From Verrucomicrobiia bacterium (GTDB taxonomy: Bacteria > Verrucomicrobiota > Verrucomicrobiia > Verrucomicrobiales > DEV007), in contig JAUIAH010000002.1 of NCBI GenBank assembly GCA_030425385.1, positions 248,001 to 312,000 of the forward strand: DNA of 64,000 nt, written 5' to 3'. This document shows, piece by piece, positions 54,893-63,208 of the stretch. Made by a program: the position numbers and the translations under genes. Each line of letters opens with the position of its first letter. The stretch's first letter is position 1. The notes under the pieces are model-generated. The model was given only the letters and a program-made list of their open reading frames with translations. It was not told the DNA's origin and made no database searches.

Positions 54893-56281
54893 CTATCCCA
54901 GAAACTTGCCGGGATTGAGTATCCCCTTCGGGTCTAGCGCTTTCTTCATCGTGTGATGCACGTCGATGGCGGTTTCGCTGAGGGCTTGATTGAACCACGG
55001 CTTCTTGGCGAGACCGATGCCGTGCTCGCCTGAGACGACGCCGCCCCAAGCGAGGACTTGTTGGAAGAGTCTGTCCAGGGCACGATCCACTTGTTGGCGA
55101 TGCTTCGCATCGTCCATGGGCGGGACCATGAGATTGACATGGATATTGCCATCTCCAGCATGACCAAAGGAGGCGATCTGAAAACCCGTTTCTTCCTGGA
55201 GCGCGGCGGTGAAATTGGCGAGGTCCACGAGACGGCCTCGCGGAACCACAATGTCTTCGTTTAATTTGGTGAGGCCAGTGGCTCGCAGGCTATACGAGAA
55301 GGCTCTTCGAATCTCCCAGATGCGCTCGCAATCGTCATCAGTGAGCGCTGTCTCCAGAGTCAGGCTATTCAATTCTCCTAACAACACCTCTAATTGACGA
55401 CATTCCGAATGCACGCTGTCCGGTTGCCCATCAATCTCCACTAACAAGTGAGCGTTTCCATCAGGAATCATCTCTTTACCCACATGATCACGTGCTGCTT
55501 GCAGTGTGAACTGATCACTGATTTCCAATGCTGAAGGTAGGAATCCAGAGCCCAAGATACGCTGCACAGCGTGAGCCGCCTCTGGAAACGTGGCGAAGGA
55601 ACTGGATAGCATGGCCCGCGCTGGGGGCAACGGCAAGAGACGGAGCGTGATCTCCGTCACCACGCCTAACATCCCTTCGGAGCCGACAAAGAGGCCGACG
55701 AGGTCGAAGCCCGTCTTGTTCTTATGACATCGACTGCCCGCTCGCACGATGCGTCCATCCGCCAGAACGACCTCTAACCCTAACACGTAGTGACGGGTGA
55801 CACCGTATTTGAGGCAACGTGGCCCGCCAGCGTTCGTAGCGACATTTCCGCCCAAGGTGCACTCTTTCAAACTTGCCGGATCAGGCGGGTAGAAGAGTCC
55901 TTTGGACGCCGCGATTGCTTGCAGGTCCGCCGTGATCACACCGGGTTCTACCACCGCGATCCCGTCTTCGGCATGGACCTCCTTGATGGCTTGCATTTCG
56001 AAGAGTGATAGGGCTATGCCTCCTGCCACGGGCACGCAACCACCTACGTAGCCCACCCCGCCACCGCGAGCGGTCACCGGGATGTTGTGGCGATCAGCGA
56101 AGCGCATCACAGCCGCCACCTCCTCGGTCGTCTGGGGAAGCACGACTGCATCTGGCTGATGTTCGTGGTGCCAACGGTCTCGCCCGTGGACCTCCCGAGA
56201 TGTTAGGTCTGTCAGGACTTTCCCATGCTGCAAGCAGGACCGTAGTTCTCCAACCCAATCGGGCTTCAATGCAATTTCCAT
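54893..56281 (-). CDS. glcD: FAD-binding oxidase, GlcD/D-lactate dehydrogenase type
   Basis: A 462-residue enzyme of the FAD-linked oxidase family (FAD_binding_4 plus FAD-oxidase C-terminal domain). The FAD-binding part shows VTARGGGVGYVGGCVP, PASLKECTLGGNVATNAGGP and YGVTRHYVLGLEVVLADG. The C-terminal part has SFGHAGDGNIHVN and the conserved GGVVSGEHGIGLAKK. This is the pattern of glycolate oxidase subunit GlcD and of D-lactate or 2-hydroxyglutarate dehydrogenases; the exact 2-hydroxy acid cannot be told. No glcE or glcF gene lies nearby. The gene is monocistronic, convergent with the HAAS gene and divergent from the histidine kinase gene. Confidence 0.9.
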   Translation of the reverse strand: MEIALKPDWVGELRSCLQHGKVLTDLTSREVHGRDRWHHEHQPDAVVLPQTTEEVAAVMRFADRHNIPVTARGGGVGYVGGCVPVAGGIALSLFEMQAIKEVHAEDGIAVVEPGVITADLQAIAASKGLFYPPDPASLKECTLGGNVATNAGGPRCLKYGVTRHYVLGLEVVLADGRIVRAGSRCHKNKTGFDLVGLFVGSEGMLGVVTEITLRLLPLPPARAMLSSSFATFPEAAHAVQRILGSGFLPSALEISDQFTLQAARDHVGKEMIPDGNAHLLVEIDGQPDSVHSECRQLEVLLGELNSLTLETALTDDDCERIWEIRRAFSYSLRATGLTKLNEDIVVPRGRLVDLANFTAALQEETGFQIASFGHAGDGNIHVNLMVPPMDDAKHRQQVDRALDRLFQQVLAWGGVVSGEHGIGLAKKPWFNQALSETAIDVHHTMKKALDPKGILNPGKFLG

Positions 56282-56387
56282 TTCTACTATATGTTTAAGA
56301 CATTCAAGAACTTCGTAGATCTTTCCAATTAGAATATGTTAAATTGTTACTGGACAATGGTAGTGGTGTTTCCTAGTTACGGCTACC

Positions 56388-57143
56388 GTGCTCACTGCCG
56401 AATCTCCAGAAATCATTGCTGACGCGGGGTTTACATTTCCCGAGCCTCTCGTGCCGCAGAATAGCCCCACGGCGCGTCACTATGATGCTTTGTTGCGCGG
56501 TTTGACGCATAAGATGAACAACCTCTTGGCCGTCATTCAAGGTTTCTCGAGTTTGGTCTTGATGCAAGACGGGTTGGACGAGATGTCCACAGAGAATCTC
56601 CAGCATATGAAGGATGCAGCCACTAGTGCATCGGACCTCGGAGAGCGCATCATGCCGGCTGGCGGCTGTTCCCGAGTGGATCTCGCCGATGTGGCGTTGG
56701 TGGACGCGCTGCCCATGCTGGTGACGCGCCTGCGCACTCAGGTTGAGAAGGCGGAAATCCCTTTTCAGACGAACTTGAGTCAAAACCTGCCAGTGGTGCG
56801 CGCGGATCAAGATCGGCTGCGCACCATCCTCGATGAACTGGTGAAGAATGCAGTGGAGGCTGCCGGACCACGAGGTGAAGTGGGACTCGACGTCCTTGCC
56901 CCAGGGACGGTGCCGGGGAGTTCTCAACACGCTGTCGACTTCTTTGTCCGCAACACCGGGGAAGACATTCCTGACGAAATGTTGCTGGAGGTCTTCAAGC
57001 CTTTCCACACGACGAAAGACAACAGCCACCTGGGCATCGGATTGACCACCGCCTACGTCCTCGCGGGGCGCATGGACATGTCGATCGGCGTGAAGAGCGG
57101 AGGCGGCATGACGACCTTCTGGCTCGCCGTCCCGGTGGCCTAG
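56388..57143 (+). CDS. Orphan soluble histidine kinase
   Basis: A 251-residue protein starting at GTG 56388. It has a dimerisation/phosphoacceptor helix with LTHKMNNLLAVIQGF (His41) and a HATPase_c domain: N-box ELVKNAVEAAG, G1-like region around VDFFVRNTGEDIP and F/G2 boxes VFKPFHTTKDNSHLGIGLTT. There is no membrane segment and no PAS, GAF or receiver domain, so it must sense or be recruited through other proteins. No response regulator gene lies in the window. The upstream 106 bases are AT-rich and shared with the divergent glcD gene. Confidence 0.87.
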   Translation: MLTAESPEIIADAGFTFPEPLVPQNSPTARHYDALLRGLTHKMNNLLAVIQGFSSLVLMQDGLDEMSTENLQHMKDAATSASDLGERIMPAGGCSRVDLADVALVDALPMLVTRLRTQVEKAEIPFQTNLSQNLPVVRADQDRLRTILDELVKNAVEAAGPRGEVGLDVLAPGTVPGSSQHAVDFFVRNTGEDIPDEMLLEVFKPFHTTKDNSHLGIGLTTAYVLAGRMDMSIGVKSGGGMTTFWLAVPVA

Positions 57144-57164
57144 AGGTCTACTCGCGACGCCGCC

Positions 57165-58457
57165 CTAGCCTTGGCGCATGAGGGATTCGATCTCGTCCGC
57201 TTCGATGGGAATCGATTCCATGAGATCGATGTTTCCAGTATCCGTGATGAGAATGTCATTCTCTAACCGAATGCCAAATCCCTCGTCCGGAACGTAGATC
57301 CCAGGTTCGCAGGTGAAGACCATGCCCGGTTCCATGGGCCGCCAGGTGTCGCCCACATCATGGACATCCAATCCCAGATGGTGCGCAGTCCCGTGCATGA
57401 AATATTTCTTGTAGAGTGGTTTGTCAGGATCCTGGTCCTTCACCTCATCCGCATCGAGGAGCCCGAGCTCGATCAACTCGGCCTCTACAAGCTTGCCGAC
57501 TTCTTCCTGGTACGGTTTGATCACCGTGCCGGGTTGCATCCACGAGACGGCTTGCCGGAAGACGCGCAACACCGCATCGTAGACCTGACGTTGCCGATCG
57601 GTGAATTTGCCGTTCACCGGTATCGTACGCGTGAGGTCACTGTTATAGTTCGCATACTCAGCCGCCACGTCTAACAGGAGCACCTCACCATCTTGGCAGA
57701 CCTGGTCGTTGCTGAGATAATGGAGAGCACACGACCCCACCCCTGAGGCAATGATGGGCTCATAGGCAAAGTGATTGGACCGATGACGAAGAAATTCGTG
57801 CGCAAGCTCAGCCTCAATTTCCCATTCACCCACGCCGGGCTTTACAAAGGAGAGCAGGCGCAGGAAGCCTTTCTTGGTAATCTCACACGCTTCCTTGATG
57901 AGATCGATCTCTTGTGGTTGCTTGATCTGGCGCAAGCCTGAAATCAATGGTGCCAGGCGTTCATAGCGATGCAGCGGGTAGGCACGCTGACATTCGTGCA
58001 CAAAACGCATTTCGCGAGATTCCGCATGGATCTCCGCTCGCGGATGCTCGTTGGTATTTAGATAGACGGTGTCTGCCTGAATCATGAGCATTCGGAAGTG
58101 CTTGGAGAATTCCTCTAACCAATGCACCTCGTTGATGCCTGACACCTCGGTGGCCTGGTCCTTGGTGAGCTTGGCCCCTTCCCACACCTTGATGTGGTCA
58201 TTGGTTTCGCGGACGAACAACATTTCCCGATGCTTCTCATCAGGCGCATCGGGAAAGAGGATGAGCACCGTTTCCTCCTGATCCACTCCAGAGAGGAAGA
58301 AGAGGTCACTGTTCTGTCGGAACCGCGCCGTGCCGTCTGCATTCGTGGACGGGACGTCATTCGCATGGAGAATCACCAGGCTCTTAGGAGGGAGCAACGC
58401 ACGGAGGCGTTCGCGGTGGTGAACGAAGAGCTGCGAGTCAATGGGCCGATATTTCAT
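57165..58457 (-). CDS. pepP: Xaa-Pro aminopeptidase (aminopeptidase P)
   Basis: A 430-residue M24B metallopeptidase that removes N-terminal residues preceding proline. The AMP_N domain (RLRALLPPKSLVILHAND, QNSDLFFLSGV) is followed by the pita-bread catalytic domain. Metal ligands are visible: the two aspartates in DVAAEYANYNSDLTRT, His in HGTAHHLGLDVHD, and glutamates in CEPGIYV and RLENDILIT. Length and order match PepP. The start ATG 58457 lies 49 bases from the likely start of the divergent helicase gene. Confidence 0.95.
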   Translation of the reverse strand: MKYRPIDSQLFVHHRERLRALLPPKSLVILHANDVPSTNADGTARFRQNSDLFFLSGVDQEETVLILFPDAPDEKHREMLFVRETNDHIKVWEGAKLTKDQATEVSGINEVHWLEEFSKHFRMLMIQADTVYLNTNEHPRAEIHAESREMRFVHECQRAYPLHRYERLAPLISGLRQIKQPQEIDLIKEACEITKKGFLRLLSFVKPGVGEWEIEAELAHEFLRHRSNHFAYEPIIASGVGSCALHYLSNDQVCQDGEVLLLDVAAEYANYNSDLTRTIPVNGKFTDRQRQVYDAVLRVFRQAVSWMQPGTVIKPYQEEVGKLVEAELIELGLLDADEVKDQDPDKPLYKKYFMHGTAHHLGLDVHDVGDTWRPMEPGMVFTCEPGIYVPDEGFGIRLENDILITDTGNIDLMESIPIEADEIESLMRQG

Positions 58458-58506
58458 GAGTCTGGCCTTTCATAGGACGTGTCGCAGGGTTAAGCAAGGC
58501 TCCCCT

Positions 58507-60912
58507 GTGAGCAACGCCCTGCTTTCTTCCTCGCCCAAGACCCACGTCGTCTCCGTCCGCGACTTGGTCGATTTCGTGCTGCGCCGTGGCGGGCTCACGC
58601 GGGGCAGCTTCCGCAGCGCACGCCGCGCCCATGCTGGCACCCAGGGGCATCAAGACGTGCAACGGCAGCGCCCGGCCCATTACCAGCCGGAAGTGCCGGT
58701 ACGCGATGAGATTCGTGGAGTCACCGGTCCCACCCTCGTGGTCCAAGGCCGGATCGATGGCGTGATCGAGACAGCCTCTGGGTGGTTGTTAGAAGAAATC
58801 AAGACAGTGGTGGGAGAATGGAACGGCGAAGCCCGTGACACGCATTGGTCTCAAGCCAAAGTCTACGCGGCCATCTTCGCGCAACAGCGCGCCCTGACAG
58901 AGATCGATATCCAGCTCACCTATCTCCATTTGGAAACGAATGATCTCACCGTCTTTCGCAAGCAGTTTTCCGAAGAGGATTTGCGACTCTTCTACGAGAA
59001 TCTAACAGACGTCTACCGCGCCTGGATTGCCTATCATCACACCCATTGCGAAGAGCGTGACCTATCCATCCGCCAATCGACCTTCCCTTTCCCCGAGCCC
59101 CGTGCCGGTCAGGAGCGCTTGCTAGCGAAGGTAGGCGAAACCCTGCAACAGCAACACACCCTGCACGCTGAGGCGCCCACCGGAATCGGGAAGACCATTT
59201 CCACGCTCTATGCCGGCGTTCAGGCCGTTGTGAGAAACCAAGGAAATCTTCGGCTGGCCTATCTCACGGCCAAGACCACGGGCCACGCCTCCGCCCGCAA
59301 GGCAGTTGCGGACCTGGCCTCTACGGGTGTGAAGCTGAATGCGCTCGCCTTTGCTGCCCGCGACCGCTTGTGCTTTGGCCAGCGTTCCGGTGAGCCCTGC
59401 GATGTCACCACCTGTCCCTTTGCTAGGGCTCACTACGATCATCGGCAGGCCGCCATGCGCGAGGCTCTCGATCGTGGATGGATAGGTATCGAGACGCTGC
59501 GTGACCTCGCTGAACGCCACCAAGTCTGCCCCTCTGCCTTGGCCATCGATCTCGTCCCTTGGGTGGACCTCGTGGTCTGCGATTACAACTACGTCTTTGA
59601 TCCTTCTGTCAGACTGCAGAGCCTCACCAACGAAGGCACACAGCAGGTGGCCCTCCTCATTGATGAAGCCCACAACCTACCAGACCGCGCGCGCCGCATG
59701 TTCACGGGCGAGATCTGCGGCAATCGGCTCTCCAAATTAAAGCAAGCCCTGGGCAAAGCGCTGCCGCCGTGCCAACAAGCCGTGGACAAGCTCCTCACTC
59801 TTCTCCGAGACGTCCGGCAGCGCCAAGGCGTGAACCAAGCCGTCATTCACCTCGAATCTCTTCCGCGGGGGCTGCGCGCCGCTATGGGCCAGTTCCTCAC
59901 GGCCGCCGATACCTTCCTCAGCCGTGGCGACACGCCTCCCTTTCACGAAGCTCTGTTAGAATGCTATTTCGAAGTCTCGCATTTCCTCAAGCTCTATGAC
60001 ATGGGAAACCCGGAAACCCATGCATTGCTCCTGGAAACGCGCGATCGCCGTGGTGCCCTGCGGCTGCGTTGGCTCTGCCTCGATCCTGGCCCTCTCCTAG
60101 AGAAGGTTTATCAGGAAACCGGACCGACGGTTCTCTTCTCGGCTACGCTTTCGCCTGACACTTACTTTGAACGGCTTCTGGGGCACTCCCGGCATCCGGC
60201 ACGCCTGGAACTGCCCTCACCCTTTCCCCAAGAGAATCTTGGCCTCATGGTTCACACAGGCATTGCCACCACCTATCGCCGTCGAGGCGAGTCTTACGGC
60301 GCTGTGGCTGAGATCTTGGCCACGTTTGCCTCCGGTAAACCCGGGCATTACCTCGCGTTCTTCTCCTCCTACGAATATCTCCGTCAGGTGGAGGAAGCCC
60401 TGCGCGGCACCCGTCGCCCAGGCCTGCGGGTCCTGAGTCAACTCCCAGAAATGGACCTGGAAGAGCGCGCCGCCTTTCTCCGGCATTTCGAGAAGGCACC
60501 CTCGCCACGAAGCCGTACCTCCTTGTTAGGCCTAGCAGTGTTAGGGGGCGTCTTCGGTGAAGGGGTGGATCTGACAGGTGAGAGCCTGATCGGCGTTGCC
60601 GTCATAGGCGTCGGGCTGCCTCAGGTGAATGCGGAGAATGATCTGATCAAAGAGCGCTTCGCCTCACGCGATCACGATGAAGCCCGCGGCTTTGATTTCG
60701 CCTACACCTATCCTGGTTTCAATCGCGTCCTGCAAGCCGTCGGACGCCTCATCCGCACGGAAACCGATCGTGGCATGGCGCTGCTGATCGATGAACGCTA
60801 TCGTCAGCACCGGTACCGCGAACTCTTTCCGGCATGGTGGCAGCCGCACATGGTGCGTTCGTTAGAAGAGATGATCGACCATCAAGAGGCCTTCTGGTCA
60901 TCTGAAGGCTGA
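58507..60912 (+). CDS. Nuclease-helicase: PD-(D/E)XK domain fused to DinG/XPD-type helicase
   Basis: A protein of about 801 residues. GTG 58507, with AAGG eight bases upstream, is preferred; ATG 58456 is possible but would add a poorly conserved arginine-rich leader. The N-terminal part (about 30-190) has a PD-(D/E)XK nuclease pattern, QGRIDGVIE then EEIKTV. The rest is an XPD/DinG-like superfamily 2 DNA helicase: Walker A APTGIGKT (about 222), iron-sulfur cysteines in LCFGQRSGEPCDVTTCPF plus a later HQVCPS, the DEAH box LLIDEAHNL (about 385) and motif VI QAVGRLIRTETDRG (about 743). It should unwind DNA and cut it, probably in repair of damaged or flapped DNA. It may explain why the dinG gene at 3723 could be lost. 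Confidence 0.9.
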   Translation: MSNALLSSSPKTHVVSVRDLVDFVLRRGGLTRGSFRSARRAHAGTQGHQDVQRQRPAHYQPEVPVRDEIRGVTGPTLVVQGRIDGVIETASGWLLEEIKTVVGEWNGEARDTHWSQAKVYAAIFAQQRALTEIDIQLTYLHLETNDLTVFRKQFSEEDLRLFYENLTDVYRAWIAYHHTHCEERDLSIRQSTFPFPEPRAGQERLLAKVGETLQQQHTLHAEAPTGIGKTISTLYAGVQAVVRNQGNLRLAYLTAKTTGHASARKAVADLASTGVKLNALAFAARDRLCFGQRSGEPCDVTTCPFARAHYDHRQAAMREALDRGWIGIETLRDLAERHQVCPSALAIDLVPWVDLVVCDYNYVFDPSVRLQSLTNEGTQQVALLIDEAHNLPDRARRMFTGEICGNRLSKLKQALGKALPPCQQAVDKLLTLLRDVRQRQGVNQAVIHLESLPRGLRAAMGQFLTAADTFLSRGDTPPFHEALLECYFEVSHFLKLYDMGNPETHALLLETRDRRGALRLRWLCLDPGPLLEKVYQETGPTVLFSATLSPDTYFERLLGHSRHPARLELPSPFPQENLGLMVHTGIATTYRRRGESYGAVAEILATFASGKPGHYLAFFSSYEYLRQVEEALRGTRRPGLRVLSQLPEMDLEERAAFLRHFEKAPSPRSRTSLLGLAVLGGVFGEGVDLTGESLIGVAVIGVGLPQVNAENDLIKERFASRDHDEARGFDFAYTYPGFNRVLQAVGRLIRTETDRGMALLIDERYRQHRYRELFPAWWQPHMVRSLEEMIDHQEAFWSSEG

Positions 60913-60915
60913 TCG

Positions 60916-61710
60916 CTATCTCTGCTTCACAAAGGCCTTGCTAGCCTCCGTGAGAAATCGGCGCTGCGCCGCGATCCGATCCACGAGACAGAACTCCGAT
61001 GGCGTCTCAAAAGTCAGCGTCCGATCCGCGTACCCTTTCAGAAAGAGAAAGACCGCTTCCGGCATACCCGGAACCCGGCGCAAATCCAAACGCCGCCGAA
61101 AGATCACTCCGTCCTTGGCCATGCGTCCATCGATTCGTGATCGGCCATCGATCGGCACCCTTCGAGAAGTCGCTTTCTCCAACAATTGCCTAGCAGAATC
61201 CGCATCGTCATTCCGATTGAGATCGTAGAGGTATGCTCCCTGGCCATCGAAATCCTCATGCAAGCAAATCGCCAGGCCAAACGAGGCATCCTCGACGGCT
61301 TGCCACACTTCCCGGATCGGACTGAGATATTTCCGGTGGAACAGGCGATTGAGATCGTTCCCCTTCGCATCCGTCCGCTGATTCTCCACCACGCCATGCG
61401 GATTGAGACACGGAAAGAACAGCATTGGCCGTTCCCCCAGCACCTTGTAGCCACCAGCCTCGAACCACTCTAGCAATGCCCAAGGCGGCGCTGGCTCATC
61501 CCCGTGAATGCCGGTAGACACATAGAAGCCATTCCCCTCTTGCAAAGGAATGCGATTGCGAATCTGCATGAGAGGATATCCATCCTTCTCCCCCACGACC
61601 TGGGCGCGAAATTCCGTTCCCCGCACTGCCCGTCGCCAACACCCTAACAGAGCCTTGACATCGTGTGCGCAATGCTTCCGCAAATAGTCAAGGTCTCGAG
61701 ATTGCGCCAC
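60916..61710 (-). CDS. M14-family zinc carboxypeptidase / aspartoacylase-like protein
   Basis: A 264-residue member of the M14 zinc carboxypeptidase/succinylglutamate desuccinylase superfamily. The first zinc-binding pair is in STGIHGDEPAPP, the substrate-binding PCLNPHGVVENQRTDAKGNDLNR block is intact, and CLHEDFDG supplies the third histidine ligand. The start follows the mpl stop by 16 bases, so it is probably co-transcribed with the murein-recycling ligase. A role in trimming or recycling wall peptides, such as cleaving tripeptides, is therefore attractive, but it is only inferred from context. It converges on the helicase gene with three bases between stops. Confidence 0.87.
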   Translation of the reverse strand: MAQSRDLDYLRKHCAHDVKALLGCWRRAVRGTEFRAQVVGEKDGYPLMQIRNRIPLQEGNGFYVSTGIHGDEPAPPWALLEWFEAGGYKVLGERPMLFFPCLNPHGVVENQRTDAKGNDLNRLFHRKYLSPIREVWQAVEDASFGLAICLHEDFDGQGAYLYDLNRNDDADSARQLLEKATSRRVPIDGRSRIDGRMAKDGVIFRRRLDLRRVPGMPEAVFLFLKGYADRTLTFETPSEFCLVDRIAAQRRFLTEASKAFVKQR

Positions 61711-61726
61711 CGTCGCCCGCCCTCGT

Positions 61727-63112
61727 TTAAAGTTCGTTCAACAAGCGCTCGTGAATCCCACCAAAGCCACCATTGCTCAGAACGACGATGGTATCGCCCT
61801 CGTGCACGAGCGGCTTCAACCTTGCAATGATCGCATCCACATCTGGCTCGTAGTAGCCTTCTTTACCCGCTGCCCGTACCGCTGCGATGACAGCTTCAGG
61901 GTCCAAGCGATCCTCAGGCCGGAATTTCTCAGGAGCGGAGATGGGAGGGATAATGGCCCCATCGGCCTCTGCCAAAGCTTCTCCTAACTCTTTCTGAAAG
62001 ATGTTCTGCTGAGAGGTATTCGAGCGCGGCTCGAAGACCGCCCAGATCTTCCCTTGAGGATACTGGCGTCGCATCGCCTGCACCGCCTGCCCGATCGCGG
62101 TGGGATGATGGCCAAAGTCATCGATCACGCGTACGCCGCGCACGATCCCACGCACTTCTTGCCGCCGGGCAATGCCCTCGAATGTGGTGAGCGCCGCTTG
62201 CACCTCCTCAGGCGACAGGCCCGCGTGCCGCGCGGCAGAAACGGCCATGGCTGCATTCCTCACATTGAACTCGCCCGCCATGGGCACCTCATACGTTTCC
62301 CCCGCCAGGGTGAATCTACTTCCGGACTCCTCATAGTGCACGTCCGTGATTCGTCGATCACAACCCTCGCCCAAACCAACGGTGCTGATTGGCGCCGGTG
62401 CCCCATCGGCAACTGCCAAGCAATTGGGATCGTCTCCATTGACGAAGGCCATTCCATTTCTCGGAACAATGTTAAGCAAACGACGGAAGGTAAGCTTGAT
62501 CGCGTCGAGACTATCATAGATGTCCGCGTGATCGAACTCAATGTTATTGATGATGGCCACTTCGGGAAGGTAGTGGAGAAACTTCGAGCGCTTGTCAAAG
62601 AAGGCCGTGTCATACTCGTCCCCCTCCAAGACAGTGTAGGCACTCTCCGTGAATCGCGCCCCCACGCCAAGATTCTTGGGCAAGCCGCCAATCATGAAGC
62701 TCGGCTCGCGTCCGGCATGCTCGAAGATCCAGGCTAACAAAGAAGTTGTTGTCGTTTTCCCATGGGTTCCCGCCACCACGTAGTTGCTTTTCCCACGCAA
62801 GAACTCTGTCTTAAGGATCTCAGGCAGGGACACATAGAGCAGTTTGCGCTCTAACACCGCTTCTGCCTCGTCATTCCCACGACTGATGGCATTTCCAATG
62901 ATCACTTGATCTGCCGTTGCCGGGATGTTCTTGGCCGCATACCCCGACACGATCTCGACGCCTTGCTCTAGCAGAAAGGTAGACATGGGAGGATACACAT
63001 TCGCGTCCGAGCCGGTGACGGTGTGCCCGCGCCGTTTCATCGCCGCAGCCACCGAGCCCATGGCTGTCCCACAGATGCCCACAAAGTGAAAGTGTTTCGT
63101 CGATTCTGCCAT
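61727..63112 (-). CDS. mpl: UDP-N-acetylmuramate:tripeptide ligase Mpl (murein recycling)
   Basis: A 461-residue Mur ligase of the Mpl type, which joins recovered L-Ala-gamma-D-Glu-meso-DAP tripeptide to UDP-MurNAc in the cytoplasm. ATG 63112 gives MAESTKHFHFVGICGTAMGS, with the Mur N-terminal Rossmann loop; a longer frame from 63151 exists but is unlikely. The ATP site is GTHGKTTTTSLLAW (about 109-122); NNIEFDHADIYDSLDAIK and RVIDDFGHHPTAIG are Mpl signatures that separate it from MurC. Its presence implies a DAP-containing peptidoglycan that is recycled. It is followed by the M14 peptidase gene in the same direction. Confidence 0.94.
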   Translation of the reverse strand: MAESTKHFHFVGICGTAMGSVAAAMKRRGHTVTGSDANVYPPMSTFLLEQGVEIVSGYAAKNIPATADQVIIGNAISRGNDEAEAVLERKLLYVSLPEILKTEFLRGKSNYVVAGTHGKTTTTSLLAWIFEHAGREPSFMIGGLPKNLGVGARFTESAYTVLEGDEYDTAFFDKRSKFLHYLPEVAIINNIEFDHADIYDSLDAIKLTFRRLLNIVPRNGMAFVNGDDPNCLAVADGAPAPISTVGLGEGCDRRITDVHYEESGSRFTLAGETYEVPMAGEFNVRNAAMAVSAARHAGLSPEEVQAALTTFEGIARRQEVRGIVRGVRVIDDFGHHPTAIGQAVQAMRRQYPQGKIWAVFEPRSNTSQQNIFQKELGEALAEADGAIIPPISAPEKFRPEDRLDPEAVIAAVRAAGKEGYYEPDVDAIIARLKPLVHEGDTIVVLSNGGFGGIHERLLNEL

Positions 63113-63140
63113 AAGTCCGCGCCAGACTAGGGCAGAAGGC

Positions 63141-63180
63141 CGATTTGGCAAATCGAAGCCGTGTCAGACCGCAAGTCTGA
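63141..63180 (-). terminator. Two small hairpins between SulP and mpl genes
   Basis: TCAGAC-CGCAA-GTCTGA (63164-63180) and CGATTT-GGC-AAATCG (63141-63155) are both perfect 6-bp stems. They lie after the SulP stop and before the mpl start on the minus strand. They may end SulP transcription; neither has a U-tract. Confidence 0.35.
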
Positions 63181-63208
63181 TCACAAGGAGGCGCATTCCC
63201 GGCACTCC

